64,000 nt of DNA from Afipia sp. GTDB lineage: Bacteria > Pseudomonadota > Alphaproteobacteria > Rhizobiales > Xanthobacteraceae. How positions within the stretch are numbered: position 1 is the first letter of the stretch; each line of letters starts with the position of its first letter. A model generated the notes under the pieces. That model made no database searches. It saw only the letters and a list, made by a program, of their open reading frames with translations, and had not been told where the DNA came from. A program made the translations under genes and the position numbers. This document shows positions 35,553 through 45,334 of this stretch, piece by piece. The DNA lies in contig JACQDM010000008.1 in NCBI GenBank assembly GCA_016201045.1, positions 620,001 through 684,000 on the forward strand, read 5' to 3'.

Positions 35553-36275
35553 TTGCGCCAGCGCGCGAGCGTGTTCTGGCTCATCGTTCCACCCACAGGC
35601 TCTCAAACGTTCCTGTAAGTGCGTGGGAACGGACGCTTTGACGCGCACCGGCGGCTTGTTCTTCGACAGCGGAATGACGATCTCGCGCGCATGCAGATGC
35701 AGCGACGGTTCGCCGAAGCGCGGCCCGTTGCCGTAAATGTTATCGCCGACGATGGGCCATCCGCTTGCCGCGCAATGAACCCGCAACTGATGGGTGCGCC
35801 CGGTAATCGGTTCCATCGCGAGCCAAGTCAGGCCGTCTCCGCGTCCCAACACATTCCATTTCGTCAGCGACGGGAATCCATTGGGGTCGGGCTTTTGCCA
35901 CCAGCCGCGATCCGCATCGAGGCGGCCCAAGGCGATATCGATCTCGCCTTCATCCGTTTGAGGCCCACCTTCGACAACCGTCCAATAGGTTTTGGAGATT
36001 TTGCCGTGCTTGAAAAGAAGACCGAGCGATGCGGTGGCTTTGCGGTGGCGCCCGAGAACCAGGCAGCCGGAGGTATCTCGGTCCAAGCGATGCGCGAGAA
36101 CCGGCGGTCGCGGCAGACCAAATCGCAGCGCGTCGAACGACGCTTCGAGATTGGGGCCGCCTTTCGGGCCGCGATGCACGGCAATGCCTGCCGGCTTGTC
36201 GATCACCAGCATAAGCCCGTCACGGTGAAGCACGCGGGACTGAATTTCTTCCGGAGTCGGTTGCGGCGTATCCAT
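35541..36275 (-). CDS. RluA-family RNA pseudouridine synthase
   Basis: Isomerises specific uridines in rRNA or tRNA. 244 residues without an S4 domain, as in RluA/TruC-like short members. The catalytic motif HRLDRDTSGCLVLGR contains D66; ITGRTHQLRVH and IVGDNIYG follow. DKPAGIAVHRGP starts the fold. The chosen ATG gives the family N-terminus; an upstream in-frame ATG overlaps the ftsY start region. The exact RNA target cannot be assigned. Confidence 0.92.
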   Translation of the reverse strand: MDTPQPTPEEIQSRVLHRDGLMLVIDKPAGIAVHRGPKGGPNLEASFDALRFGLPRPPVLAHRLDRDTSGCLVLGRHRKATASLGLLFKHGKISKTYWTVVEGGPQTDEGEIDIALGRLDADRGWWQKPDPNGFPSLTKWNVLGRGDGLTWLAMEPITGRTHQLRVHCAASGWPIVGDNIYGNGPRFGEPSLHLHAREIVIPLSKNKPPVRVKASVPTHLQERLRACGWNDEPEHARALAQSAE

Positions 36276-36327
36276 AGGACTCTGGCGACTTTCGCTCGAA
36301 GCACGAACCGGGTAACACACCTTCGAT

Positions 36328-37272
36328 ATGGGTGACAGCACGCAAGATCAAAAGCAGGGTTGGTGGCATCGTCTTTCGGGCGGCCTCAAGCGCACGTCGA
36401 GTTCGCTCGGTGGAGCGGTGGCCGATCTCGTCACAAAGCGGAAGCTCGATCGCGCCATGCTGGACGACATTGAGGACGTTCTGCTGCGGGCCGATCTTGG
36501 AACCGATGTCGCCATGCGGATCTCGCAGGCCATCGGAGAGGGGCGTTTCGACAAATCGGTGTCGTCGGACGATGTCGCCGACATCATTGCGGCTGAAGTC
36601 GAGAAGATTCTGGCGCCCTTCGCCCAACCGCTGGAAATCGATTCGAGTAAAAAGCCGTTTGTTATTCTTGTCGTGGGTGTCAACGGCTCCGGGAAAACGA
36701 CGACCATCGGCAAGCTCGCTGCGAAATTTTCGGCGGAAGGAAAGAAGGTCGTGCTCGCGGCTGGCGATACGTTTCGCGCTGCGGCCATCGATCAGCTGAA
36801 AGTCTGGGGCGAGCGCACGAAATCGCCCGTCATCGCGCGTGCGCATGGTTCGGATTCTGCAAGTCTCGCGTTCGAAGCCTATGAGGCCGCCAAATCAGAT
36901 AACCGTGACGTATTGCTCATCGACACTGCGGGCCGACTGCAGAACAAATCCGAATTGATGCTTGAGCTTGAAAAAGTCGTGCGCGTCATCAGGAAGGTCA
37001 ACGCGTCCGCGCCGCACGCAGTTCTACTGGTCCTCGATGCAACAGTTGGTCAGAATGCGTTGTCGCAGGTTGAGGCATTCAAGAAAATCGCCGGCGTAAC
37101 TGGATTGGTGATGACAAAGCTCGACGGCACCGCGCGCGGGGGCATTCTTGTCGCGCTGTCGGAGAAATACAAATTGCCGGTGCACTTCATCGGCGTCGGC
37201 GAAGGCGTCGACGATCTCGCTCCGTTTACAGCGCGCGAATTCGCGCTCGCTATCGCAGGACAGAATCCATGA
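36328..37272 (+). CDS. ftsY: Signal recognition particle receptor FtsY
   Basis: SRP-receptor GTPase docking Ffh-ribosome complexes at the membrane. 314 residues with a short A region (about 40 residues with a tryptophan pair, GWWHRL) rather than the long acidic A domain of enterobacteria. P-loop GVNGSGKT is at 117-124, with [36 protein letters not shown] and [14 protein letters not shown] following. It overlaps yciB by 4 bp (ATGA). Confidence 0.97.
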   Translation: MGDSTQDQKQGWWHRLSGGLKRTSSSLGGAVADLVTKRKLDRAMLDDIEDVLLRADLGTDVAMRISQAIGEGRFDKSVSSDDVADIIAAEVEKILAPFAQPLEIDSSKKPFVILVVGVNGSGKTTTIGKLAAKFSAEGKKVVLAAGDTFRAAAIDQLKVWGERTKSPVIARAHGSDSASLAFEAYEAAKSDNRDVLLIDTAGRLQNKSELMLELEKVVRVIRKVNASAPHAVLLVLDATVGQNALSQVEAFKKIAGVTGLVMTKLDGTARGGILVALSEKYKLPVHFIGVGEGVDDLAPFTAREFALAIAGQNP

Positions 37273-37871
37273 ACAAATCCGCGCCGCATCCGCTGTTCAA
37301 GCTTGCGACCGAACTTGGACCGCTCGTCATTTTCTTTGCGGCTAATGCAAAGTTCGGTCTGTTCGTTGCAACCGGGGCATTCATGGTGGCTATCGTTGCC
37401 GCGATCGCTGCGTCATACATCGTCGTACGGCACGTTCCGCTGATGGCTATTGTAACCGCGTTTATCGTTCTGGTGTTCGGCGGACTGACGCTGTTCTTCC
37501 ATGACGAAATGTTCATTAAGGTCAAGCCGACGATCATTTATTCGTTGTTTGCGCTTACGCTCGGCATAGGTCTCTTGTTCGGGCGCTCGTTCATCGCGGT
37601 GATGTTCGACCAGATGTTCAATTTAACGCCGCAAGGCTGGCGGATTTTGACGATCCGCTGGGCAATCTTTTTCGCTTTCATGGCGGCGTTGAACGAAGCA
37701 GTCTGGAGAACGCAGAGCACGGATTTCTGGGTATCGTTCAAGGCGTTCGCGGTTATTCCCATCACCGCAATTTTCGCGATGATGCAGACCTCGCTCGTGA
37801 AGCGTTACCATCTCGATTCGGCATCGGCTGATGTGCCCGATAGCAAACGTGGCAATATCACGCGCGGCTAA
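37269..37871 (+). CDS. yciB: Inner-membrane septation protein YciB/IspZ
   Basis: 200-residue polytopic membrane protein. [20 protein letters not shown] at the N-terminus, [24 protein letters not shown] and [18 protein letters not shown] are diagnostic. YciB interacts with elongation and division machinery in E. coli and affects cell shape/septation. It is coupled to ftsY, a common alphaproteobacterial order. The stop codon overlaps that of the convergent ccmG by 4 bp. Confidence 0.94.
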   Translation: MNKSAPHPLFKLATELGPLVIFFAANAKFGLFVATGAFMVAIVAAIAASYIVVRHVPLMAIVTAFIVLVFGGLTLFFHDEMFIKVKPTIIYSLFALTLGIGLLFGRSFIAVMFDQMFNLTPQGWRILTIRWAIFFAFMAALNEAVWRTQSTDFWVSFKAFAVIPITAIFAMMQTSLVKRYHLDSASADVPDSKRGNITRG

Positions 37872-38458
37872 TTTGTGGTGCGCAGCGCCTTCTCGATTTC
37901 CGTCTTGAGTGAGCCGCCGATGTTTTCTTCTGTCACCGGCCCGATCAGCTTGTAGGCGATATTGCCGTTGCGGCCGACAATGAACGTTTCCGGTACGCCG
38001 TAAACGCCCCACTCGATCGATGCGCGGCCGTTCGGATCGACGCCGACCGCAGTGAAAGGATTGCCGTAGCGTCCGAGGAAGCGGCGCGCGTTGTCGGCGA
38101 TATCCTTGTAGTTGATTCCGATGACGCGAATGCGTTTGTCCTGCGCCAGCTTGACGAGCAGCGGTGCTTCGTCGTGGCAGGGCACGCACCAGGACGCCCA
38201 GACGTTGACGACGCTGACATTTCCTTTGAATGAAGCGGGATCGAGGCCTTCGACCTGCGCGCCGTTGACCGTGAGGCCGTCGAGCGGCGGCAGTTTCGTT
38301 TGCGGAGCCGGACGTCCGATCAAGGCAGACGGAATGCGCGAAGGATCACCAGATCCCAGTCGAAACCAGAACAATCCCGCGAGGATTGCGAATGCGACCA
38401 GCGGTAGAGCCACGAGCCACGAGCGGCGGCGTGACGAAGCTGCGTTACTTTCCCTCAT
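37868..38458 (-). CDS. ccmG: Cytochrome c maturation thiol:disulfide oxidoreductase CcmG/DsbE
   Basis: Membrane-anchored periplasmic thioredoxin that reduces apocytochrome c before heme attachment. 196 residues. One N-terminal transmembrane segment ([18 protein letters not shown]), then the active site WASWCVPC (C91, C94) and the cis-proline loop [12 protein letters not shown]. Last gene of the ccmABCDG operon; its ATG overlaps the ccmD stop (ATGA). Confidence 0.95.
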   Translation of the reverse strand: MRESNAASSRRRSWLVALPLVAFAILAGLFWFRLGSGDPSRIPSALIGRPAPQTKLPPLDGLTVNGAQVEGLDPASFKGNVSVVNVWASWCVPCHDEAPLLVKLAQDKRIRVIGINYKDIADNARRFLGRYGNPFTAVGVDPNGRASIEWGVYGVPETFIVGRNGNIAYKLIGPVTEENIGGSLKTEIEKALRTTN

Positions 38459-38634
38459 CTGGATCTGCCGGAAGCTCTTTTCGCTCGTCGTTTAACGCCT
38501 TTGGCTTCCAGCTCGTGCAAAGTCCGCATCTGGTGCCGGTGGTCGCCCGCGATCCAGACGATCAACGCGACGATCACTAGCGCGACCAGCACGTAAGACG
38601 TTACGATGAAGGAAGCATAGGGGCCGAGTGCCAT
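38455..38634 (-). CDS. ccmD: Heme exporter protein CcmD (59 residues)
   Basis: Small membrane subunit that helps release holo-CcmE from the CcmABC complex. Translation gives MALGPYASFIVTSYV, a single transmembrane helix (LVALVIVALIVWIAG) and a basic tail (RHQMRTLHELEAKGVKRRAK). It starts 1 bp after the ccmC stop and its stop overlaps the ccmG start by 4 bp, which fixes both ends. Confidence 0.93.
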   Translation of the reverse strand: MALGPYASFIVTSYVLVALVIVALIVWIAGDHRHQMRTLHELEAKGVKRRAKRASGRSR

Positions 38635-38635
38635 A

Positions 38636-39367
38636 TTACTTCGTCCGTGGGCTGGCTTGCATTAGCTGCAACGTGCGCACGCGCCGCCGCATGATCTCGT
38701 TACGCATCGCGGCCAGATGAAGCGTCAGAAACAGCAAGGAGAACGCAACCGCCATCACAAGAAGCGGTATGAGAAAGACACGATCCAGCGTCGGGCCTCC
38801 GGCGCGAAACACGGACGCGCCCTGATGCAGCGTGTTCCACCATTCAACCGAGAATTTGATGATTGGAATGTTGATTGCGCCGACAAGCGTGAGGATCGCC
38901 GCGGCACGTGCGGCGCGCGAAGGGTCTTCAACGGCGCGCCACAGCGCCATGATGCCGAGATACATCAGAAAGAGGATGAGAACCGATGTGAGCCGCGCAT
39001 CCCATTCCCAATAGGTGCCCCACATTGGTCTGCCCCACAGAGATCCCGTCACAAGCGCAAGAAATGTGAAAGCAGCGCCAAGGGGTGCGGCGGCTTTGGC
39101 TGCAACGTCGGCAAGCGGATGACGCCATACGAGCGTTCCGAGCGCGGCAACACTCATCACGCCCCACACGAACATCGACAGCCACGCATTCGGCACATGA
39201 ATGAACATGATCTTCACCGTCGCGCCCTGCTGGTAGTCGTCGGGTGCCATAGCGGATTGATAGAGCCCGAGTGCAAGCAGCAGTGCAGTCGCCGCCGCGA
39301 GCCACGGCAGGATTTTCGCCGTCAGCGCAAGGAACCGTGTCGGGTTGGCAAGATCGAGAAGATTCAT
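38636..39367 (-). CDS. ccmC: Heme exporter protein CcmC
   Basis: Heme-handling membrane protein that loads heme on CcmE. 243 residues from ATG (MNLLDLANPTRFL); a start 12 codons upstream is possible. Six hydrophobic segments; the tryptophan-rich heme motif WGTYWEWDARLTS, with conserved histidines in IMFIHVPNAWLS and FSVEWWNTLHQGAS. Part of ccmABCDG. It is separated by about 90 bp from ccmB. Confidence 0.95.
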   Translation of the reverse strand: MNLLDLANPTRFLALTAKILPWLAAATALLLALGLYQSAMAPDDYQQGATVKIMFIHVPNAWLSMFVWGVMSVAALGTLVWRHPLADVAAKAAAPLGAAFTFLALVTGSLWGRPMWGTYWEWDARLTSVLILFLMYLGIMALWRAVEDPSRAARAAAILTLVGAINIPIIKFSVEWWNTLHQGASVFRAGGPTLDRVFLIPLLVMAVAFSLLFLTLHLAAMRNEIMRRRVRTLQLMQASPRTK

Positions 39368-39454
39368 TTTCGTCCTAATAATGGGCGCGTGGGATTCAGG
39401 CAATGAGAGTCAACTGCGAACACGATGATTTGGTGTCGCGGATGCTCGATACGT

Positions 39455-40126
39455 TCATGAGTCCAGCCCCTGCCGCAGGCTTGCCGCGGCAGCGAACGGC
39501 CCGATCACAAAGCCGACCAGCGAAAGCGCGCACAGGATCGAAAACGGCGTGCCGAATGAAATCTCTCCACCGAGTGCCGTGTTCGACGCGGCAACGCCGA
39601 AGATCAGCACCGGGATCGACAGCGGCAATACAAGAACAGCAAGCAGCAATCCTCCTCGGCGCAACGTCACGGCAAGTGCCGCGCCGATCATGCCAATGAA
39701 CGTCAGCGCCGGCGTCCCCGCCAGCAATGTGAGCGCGACGGCGAAGGTGGCTGTGTTGTCGAGATTGAGCAGAATAGCGATGAACGGTGTTGCGAGAATC
39801 AGCGGCAATCCGGACGCAAGCCACTGCGCAATTGCCTTCGCTGCACAGACGAGTTCCAGCGGTGTGCGGCTCATCACGATCAGATCGAGCGATCCGTCCT
39901 CCTGATCCGCGGTGAACAGCCGATCAAGCGTCAGTAAACTCGCCAGTAATGCACCGAGCCAGAGAATTGCAGGTCCAATACGCTTGAGCAGCGCGAGGTC
40001 TGGTCCGACAGCGAACGGCATGAGCACCACGATCGTCAGAAAGAACAAAACACCGATCAGCGCGCCGCCGCCGACACGCAGCGCGATCTTGATGTCACGA
40101 GTGATGATGGCCATGAGCGCTGTCAT
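39455..40126 (-). CDS. ccmB: Heme exporter protein CcmB
   Basis: Permease subunit of the CcmABC complex. 223 residues, six transmembrane segments; [10 protein letters not shown] at the N-terminus and [22 protein letters not shown]-like (here [12 protein letters not shown]) and [11 protein letters not shown] are family motifs. It overlaps ccmA by 4 bp. Confidence 0.95.
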   Translation of the reverse strand: MTALMAIITRDIKIALRVGGGALIGVLFFLTIVVLMPFAVGPDLALLKRIGPAILWLGALLASLLTLDRLFTADQEDGSLDLIVMSRTPLELVCAAKAIAQWLASGLPLILATPFIAILLNLDNTATFAVALTLLAGTPALTFIGMIGAALAVTLRRGGLLLAVLVLPLSIPVLIFGVAASNTALGGEISFGTPFSILCALSLVGFVIGPFAAAASLRQGLDS

Positions 40127-40725
40127 TTCGCAGCTCCGATGCGTAACTGCTTCGCCGCGATTCCGAGTGGGCCGTGTGTCGCCGCAACAATCAAGCCGCC
40201 GCTCTTGAGATGCGATTTCATCAAGTCGGCGAATGTTTTTTGGCCTGCGCTATCGAGCGCGGATGTTGGCTCATCGAGCAACCAGAGCGGCCGTTGCACT
40301 GTCAGCAGCCGCGCGATTGAAAGTCTGCGCTTTTGTCCGGCAGACAGAACGGACGCGGGCAGATGTGCGGCGTGGGCGAGACCGACGATTTCGAGGCTGT
40401 TTTCCGCGCTGCTCGCGCTTCCACTGAGGAAGTCGCGCCAGAAGTCCAGATTCTCGGCGACGGTTAGCGCCGGCTTCACCGCGTCGCGGTGGCCGATGTA
40501 GTGAGCCTGCTCCGCAAGCGACAATTCCCGGTCGCCGCCGGCCACCGAAATGTTTCCATCTGCCATCGGCAGCAGGCCGACGATCATTCGCAGCAGGGAC
40601 GATTTCCCCGCGCCATTCACGCCGGTTACCGCCAGCGCATGTCCGGGGCTCACCTCAAAATTCAGGCCGGAGAAAATTTCGCGTCCGCCGCGCACGCATC
40701 TGACGTTTCGGGCCAATAGCCTCAT
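40123..40725 (-). CDS. ccmA: Cytochrome c biogenesis ATP-binding export protein CcmA
   Basis: ABC ATPase driving release of holo-CcmE. 200 residues from the ATG of [18 protein letters not shown]. Walker [10 protein letters not shown] at 35-43; the signature is [15 protein letters not shown], and Walker [12 protein letters not shown]. The longer open frame upstream is not homologous. First gene of the operon; its promoter should lie in the 244-bp gap shared with the divergent acnA. Confidence 0.95.
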   Translation of the reverse strand: MRLLARNVRCVRGGREIFSGLNFEVSPGHALAVTGVNGAGKSSLLRMIVGLLPMADGNISVAGGDRELSLAEQAHYIGHRDAVKPALTVAENLDFWRDFLSGSASSAENSLEIVGLAHAAHLPASVLSAGQKRRLSIARLLTVQRPLWLLDEPTSALDSAGQKTFADLMKSHLKSGGLIVAATHGPLGIAAKQLRIGAAK

Positions 40726-40969
40726 GAATGAACCGCTGGATTCCCGGATAGAAGGCCGATGCTCTGGTACACCAGCAATTACAGCGCCGATTGGCAGGCA
40801 ATCCATAGCTGGCGTGGTGGACAGACTGGAAAGATTCTATAAAACCGGAACTTGGTGCAGCACACAATCAGCCGCCGCAAATCGCATGCTCGTCGCGCGA
40901 TCCGCCTGCTCTGACGGTGCTAAAATACCATATGCCGGTGCCTCTAACCTCTGAATTGGGATCGCCCTC
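40726..40969. promoter_or_regulatory. Divergent ccmA / acnA promoter region
   Basis: A 244-bp gap between two divergent start codons. AT-rich stretches stand near 40840-40850 (TTCTATAAAA) and 40920-40935 (CTAAAATACCATAT), the latter about 35-50 bp before the acnA start and suitable for a -10 region. No operator is recognised. Confidence 0.4.
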
Positions 40970-43687
40970 ATGTCTTCTATCGACAGCTTCAAGTGCCAGA
41001 AAACCCTCAAGGTCGGCGGCAAGACCTACGTTTATTACAGCCTTCCGCAGGCTGAAAAGAACGGCCTGAAGGGCATTTCGAAGCTGCCTTACTCCATGAA
41101 GGTGCTGCTTGAAAACATGCTGCGCAACGAAGACGACCGCACGGTCAAGAAGGCAGACATCGTCGCGTTCTCGCAATGGGCGAAAAAGAAGACTCTTGAA
41201 CATGAGATCGCTTTCCGCCCTGCGCGCGTGCTGATGCAGGATTTCACCGGCGTGCCGGCGGTGGTCGATCTCGCGGCCATGCGAAACGCAATGAAGCTGC
41301 TCGGCGGCGATGCCGAGAAGATTAATCCGCTGGTGCCGGTCGACCTCGTCATCGACCATTCGGTGATCGTGAACTTCTTCGGCGACAACAAAGCATTCGG
41401 CAAGAATGTCGCTGAGGAATACAAGCAGAACCAGGAGCGCTACGAATTCCTGAAATGGGGCCAGAAGGCGTTTTCGAATTTCTCCGTCGTGCCGCCTGGC
41501 ACCGGAATCTGCCATCAGGTCAATTTGGAATATCTAGCTCAGACCGCGTGGACCAAGAAAGACAAGCTCATTGTCGACAAAAAGAAAGGCACGTTCGAGG
41601 TCGTCTATCCGGATTCGCTCGTCGGCACTGACTCGCACACGACGATGGTCAACGGTCTTGCCGTTCTTGGCTGGGGTGTCGGAGGCATCGAAGCGGAAGC
41701 AGCGATGCTGGGTCAGCCGCTGTCGATGCTGTTGCCGGACGTTGTCGGCTTCAAGCTCAAGGGCAAGTTGAAGGAAGGCGTCACCGCGACCGATCTCGTG
41801 CTCACTGTCACGCAGATGTTGCGCAAGCAGGGCGTGGTCGGCAAGTTTGTTGAATTCTTCGGCGCAGGTCTCGATCATCTGTCGGTCGCCGACAAGGCGA
41901 CGATTGCCAACATGGCGCCTGAGTATGGCGCGACTTGCGGCTTCTTCCCGGTCGATGCCGAGACGATCGATTATCTGAAAACGACGGGCCGCGCGTCCGA
42001 TCGCGTCGCGCTCGTTACGAAATACGCGAAGGCCCAAGGCCTCTACCGCGATTCGAAATCAAAAGACCCGGTGTTCACAGAACTGCTCACTCTCGATCTG
42101 GGTTCGGTGGTGCCGTCGATGGCCGGCCCAAAGCGTCCCGAGGGCCGCGTGGCCTTGCCTGCGGTGTCGGAAGGTTTCGCGGTCGCGATGGCGAACGAAT
42201 ACAAGAAGGCGCTCGACGGGAAACGCTACAATGTAGCAGGGCGCAACTTCGACATCGGCCACGGCGATGTCGTGATCGCAGCGATCACGTCGTGCACCAA
42301 CACGTCCAATCCGAGTGTGCTGATCGGCGCGGGCCTTCTCGCACGCAACGCCGCTGCGAAGGGGTTGACGGCAAAACCTTGGGTGAAAACATCACTCGCG
42401 CCAGGCAGCCAGGTCGTCGCCGAATATCTCGACAATTCTGGTCTGCAGAAGGACCTCGACAAGGTCGGGTTCAACCTCGTCGGCTTCGGCTGCACCACCT
42501 GCATCGGCAATTCGGGGCCGCTACCGGAGGAAATTTCCAAAGCGATCAACGACAACAACGTCGTGGCCGCCGCTGTGCTTTCCGGCAACCGCAATTTCGA
42601 GGGCCGCGTATCGCCGGACGTGCAGGCGAACTATCTCGCCTCGCCGCCGCTGGTCGTCGCTTACGCGCTCGCCGGTAGCGTCAACATCAATCTGGCGAAG
42701 GAGCCGCTTGGCACAGGCAAGAACGGCAAGCCGGTTTATTTGAAGGACATCTGGCCGACGACGAAGGAGATCAACGCCTTCACTAAAAAATTTGTGACCT
42801 CCAAAGTGTTCAAGAAGAAATACGCCGACGTATTCAAGGGCGATACGAACTGGCGCAAGATTCAGACGGTCACGAGCGACACCTACAAGTGGAACATGTC
42901 GTCGACCTACGTACAAAATCCTCCTTATTTCGCCGGCATGAAAATGCAGCCGGAGCCCACCGTCGATGTGCTCGACGCGCGAATTCTGGCGATGTTCGGC
43001 GACAAGATCACCACCGACCACATCTCACCTGCCGGTTCGATTAAGCTGACGTCCCCGGCGGGCAAATATCTGTCCGAGCATCAGGTGCGTCCGGCGGATT
43101 TCAACCAGTACGGCACGCGGCGCGGCAACCACGAAGTTATGATGCGCGGTACCTTCGCCAACATCCGCATCAAGAACTTCATGATGAAGGGGGCCGACGG
43201 CAACATCCCCGAAGGCGGCATGACTAAGCACTGGCCGGACGGCGAGTCGATGTCGATCTACGACGCGGCGATGAAATACCAGCAGGAGAAAGTGCCGCTG
43301 GTGGTTTTCGCCGGTGCTGAATACGGCAATGGTTCGTCCCGCGACTGGGCGGCAAAGGGCACTCGCCTGCTCGGCGTTCGCGCGGTGATCACGCAAAGTT
43401 TCGAGCGTATCCACCGCTCTAACCTTGTCGGCATGGGTGTGTTGCCGCTGACCTTCGAGGATGGCACATCGTGGCAATCGCTCGCACTCAAGGGCGATGA
43501 GAAGGTCACGATCCGCGGTCTGCAGGGCGATTTGAAACCGCGTCAGAAACTCACTGCGGAAATTGTTTCAAGCGACGGTGCGCTCAAGCGTGTATCGTTG
43601 CTTTGCCGGATCGATACGCTCGACGAGCTCGAATATTATCGTAACGGCGGCATCCTTCATTACGTATTGCGTAAATTGGCCGCGTAA
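40970..43687 (+). CDS. acnA: Aconitate hydratase A
   Basis: [4Fe-4S] enzyme isomerising citrate to isocitrate in the TCA cycle; the type can also act as an iron-responsive RNA-binding protein. 905 residues of the AcnA/IRP1 type. SLVGTDSHTTMVNGLAVLGWGVGGIEAEA, the first cluster cysteine in TSCTNTSNPSV, the other two in GCTTCIGNSGPL, and the swivel-domain EYGNGSSRDWAAKG are all present. There is an internal AcnA-type insertion and no truncation. Monocistronic. Confidence 0.98.
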   Translation: MSSIDSFKCQKTLKVGGKTYVYYSLPQAEKNGLKGISKLPYSMKVLLENMLRNEDDRTVKKADIVAFSQWAKKKTLEHEIAFRPARVLMQDFTGVPAVVDLAAMRNAMKLLGGDAEKINPLVPVDLVIDHSVIVNFFGDNKAFGKNVAEEYKQNQERYEFLKWGQKAFSNFSVVPPGTGICHQVNLEYLAQTAWTKKDKLIVDKKKGTFEVVYPDSLVGTDSHTTMVNGLAVLGWGVGGIEAEAAMLGQPLSMLLPDVVGFKLKGKLKEGVTATDLVLTVTQMLRKQGVVGKFVEFFGAGLDHLSVADKATIANMAPEYGATCGFFPVDAETIDYLKTTGRASDRVALVTKYAKAQGLYRDSKSKDPVFTELLTLDLGSVVPSMAGPKRPEGRVALPAVSEGFAVAMANEYKKALDGKRYNVAGRNFDIGHGDVVIAAITSCTNTSNPSVLIGAGLLARNAAAKGLTAKPWVKTSLAPGSQVVAEYLDNSGLQKDLDKVGFNLVGFGCTTCIGNSGPLPEEISKAINDNNVVAAAVLSGNRNFEGRVSPDVQANYLASPPLVVAYALAGSVNINLAKEPLGTGKNGKPVYLKDIWPTTKEINAFTKKFVTSKVFKKKYADVFKGDTNWRKIQTVTSDTYKWNMSSTYVQNPPYFAGMKMQPEPTVDVLDARILAMFGDKITTDHISPAGSIKLTSPAGKYLSEHQVRPADFNQYGTRRGNHEVMMRGTFANIRIKNFMMKGADGNIPEGGMTKHWPDGESMSIYDAAMKYQQEKVPLVVFAGAEYGNGSSRDWAAKGTRLLGVRAVITQSFERIHRSNLVGMGVLPLTFEDGTSWQSLALKGDEKVTIRGLQGDLKPRQKLTAEIVSSDGALKRVSLLCRIDTLDELEYYRNGGILHYVLRKLAA

Positions 43688-43839
43688 TCGGGAGCAGGCG
43701 CTATCACGGGAAAGCGGGCTTGAAAACGAATCCGTGAACAGGCTCACCGCCACGTGAGTGGAAGGCCTTGTGAGGGCGGCTTAAAATGAAGCTACGTTTC
43801 TTTGTATGAACGCATTTACGATTGCTTACGGTAGACGCT

Positions 43840-44601
43840 GTGACCATCGACGACATCAAGGAGCGGGCTAAAGGCAAGGCAGCGACGTTGCTGTCGGGTG
43901 CGCTTGGAGTCGTTGCCGTGATGGCTGCCACTCCCTCGACAGCAGATCCCCGGGCTGTCGTCGAATTGTTTACGTCGCAGGGCTGCTCATCCTGCCCGCC
44001 GGCCGATAAAGTCCTCGGCGAACTCGCAAAAGACCCATCCGTCATCGCCCTTAGCCTTCCGGTCGACTACTGGGATTATCTCGGTTGGAAAGACACGCTC
44101 GCAGATTCGCGTTTCAGCGCGCGCCAGAAAGCCTATTCGAGCGTGCGCGGCGATCGCGATGTCTACACGCCTCAAGCAGTCGTCAACGGCTCTGTCCATG
44201 TCCTCGGTAGCGACCGGGCAGGAATCGAAAACGCCGCCGACAGCACCCACACAGGCGGCGTGATGTCAGTCCCGGTGACGATGTCAAAATCGGGCAAGCA
44301 GATTGACGTCGGTGTCTCGGCGGCGAACGGCAAATCTGGTGAAGTTTGGATTTGCGCGATATCGAAGCAGGTGCCGATCACGATCAACCGTGGCGAAAAC
44401 CGCGGGCATCAGATCACATATCACAACGTCGTCCGCAGTGTGCTCAAGGTTGGCGACTGGAACGGCAAGGCCGCGAGCTGGAGCGTGCCGCTCGAAAATA
44501 TCGCGCATGACGGCGTCGATGCAGCGGCTGTTTATGTTCAAGACGGAAGCCGCGACAAACCGGGGCCGATGCTCGGTGCAGCGTTTACAACGCTGAACTG
44601 A
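43840..44601 (+). CDS. DUF1223 family exported thioredoxin-like protein
   Basis: About 253 residues. A hydrophobic N-terminal segment (TLLSGALGVVAVMAATPSTA) suggests export or anchoring. The DUF1223 core begins AVVELFTSQGCSSCPPADK with a CxxC motif, followed by DYWDYLGWKDTLADSRFSARQKAY and VYTPQAVVNG. The family resembles thioredoxin folds and its role is unknown. The start is uncertain: GTG at 43840 is used, and a TTG six codons upstream is possible; neither has a good ribosome-binding site. Confidence 0.82.
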   Translation: MTIDDIKERAKGKAATLLSGALGVVAVMAATPSTADPRAVVELFTSQGCSSCPPADKVLGELAKDPSVIALSLPVDYWDYLGWKDTLADSRFSARQKAYSSVRGDRDVYTPQAVVNGSVHVLGSDRAGIENAADSTHTGGVMSVPVTMSKSGKQIDVGVSAANGKSGEVWICAISKQVPITINRGENRGHQITYHNVVRSVLKVGDWNGKAASWSVPLENIAHDGVDAAAVYVQDGSRDKPGPMLGAAFTTLN

Positions 44602-44667
44602 TTTTTTCCAAATCTTGGAAAACGCCAAGCGCGGCTTTCAGGCTGCGCTCATCTTTGTCTGCCGAAA

Positions 44668-44796
44668 ACAAAAAAGGTCAGCTTGCGCTGACCTGAAGGT
44701 GTGGGGATCCACCTGCGCGATAGACCCGATCCTGACGACCCCGGGGGGCTGGGGGCTGAGGAATCCGGTACCGAAAGGACCGGGTCAACGCAGTTT
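44668..44796 (-). ncRNA. Candidate small regulatory RNA with intrinsic terminator
   Basis: The 376-bp gap between DUF1223 and DUF2794 holds a minus-strand RNA signature. The 3' end is a textbook terminator: AGGTCAGC / GCTGACCT with a GCAA loop, then TTTTTTGTTTT. Upstream, CUGCG pairs with CGCAG, and GACCCGGUCC pairs with GGAUCGGGUC over 10 bp. One pair is G-U on this strand but would be A-C on the other, which indicates the transcribed strand. AGGUG / CACCU gives a third hairpin. A -10-like GATAAAT stands at 44800-44806, 5-7 bp before the proposed start. No clear -35, no ORF. Not recognised as 6S, SRP, RNase P or tmRNA. Confidence 0.68.
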
Positions 44797-44977
44797 CAGA
44801 TTTATCGCCATCCAGCGCGGCGGACGATTGGCTGAAATCGGGCGGCATTATGATTTGGCTAACGTAACCGTGAGGCAAGGGGCGGGCACATTGTCGCGCT
44901 TGGCTCACCTTGAATTCGCGCTTGCGGCGCGGCCTGCGTGGGTGGATCATGTCATACAGGTGACAGCGGAGACGCCG

Positions 44978-45334
44978 ATGAGTTCAATATCGGGCGATGC
45001 GGATTTGAGTGAGGTGCGGCCGACTATGCCGGTCTCGCCGCCGAACGTGACGTTCAACCGATTAGAACTCAACTGCATCCTCAATCTCTACGGACGTATG
45101 GTCGCCGATGGCGAATGGCGCGATTACGCGATCGACTTTCTTAAGGATCGGGCAGTGTTTTCGATTTTCCGGCGCGCGTCGGAAGTCCCGATCTATCGCA
45201 TCGAGAAAGATCCTCGGTTAGCGCGCAAGCAGGGCGCCTACAGCGTCATAGCGGCAAGCGGACAAATTCTCCGGCGCGGTCAAGAATTGGATCGTGTGCT
45301 GCTTGTGATCGATCGGAAGCTCGAATTGGTCTGA
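44978..45334 (+). CDS. DUF2794 domain protein
   Basis: 118-residue alphaproteobacterial protein of unknown function. VTFNRLELNCILNLYGRMVADGEWRDYAIDFLKDRAVFSIFRRASEVPIY is the conserved core, cited here in part only as NRLELNCILNLYG and YAIDFLKDRAVFSIFR. The ATG at 44978 follows GGAG by 6 bp; a long upstream in-frame extension overlaps the small RNA and is rejected. The stop codon directly abuts that of the convergent GNAT gene. Confidence 0.86.
   Translation: MSSISGDADLSEVRPTMPVSPPNVTFNRLELNCILNLYGRMVADGEWRDYAIDFLKDRAVFSIFRRASEVPIYRIEKDPRLARKQGAYSVIAASGQILRRGQELDRVLLVIDRKLELV

Noticed and set aside
44668-44796. Assignment of the small RNA as 6S RNA
   Set aside because: The 3' terminator hairpin is independent and the 5' end pairs internally, so the closing stem and central bubble of 6S are not formed; the length (about 129 nt) is also short.
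44615-44977. A 121-codon upstream extension of the DUF2794 gene
   Set aside because: It overlaps the structured small-RNA region, has no homology to DUF2794, and GGAG precedes the internal ATG at 44978.
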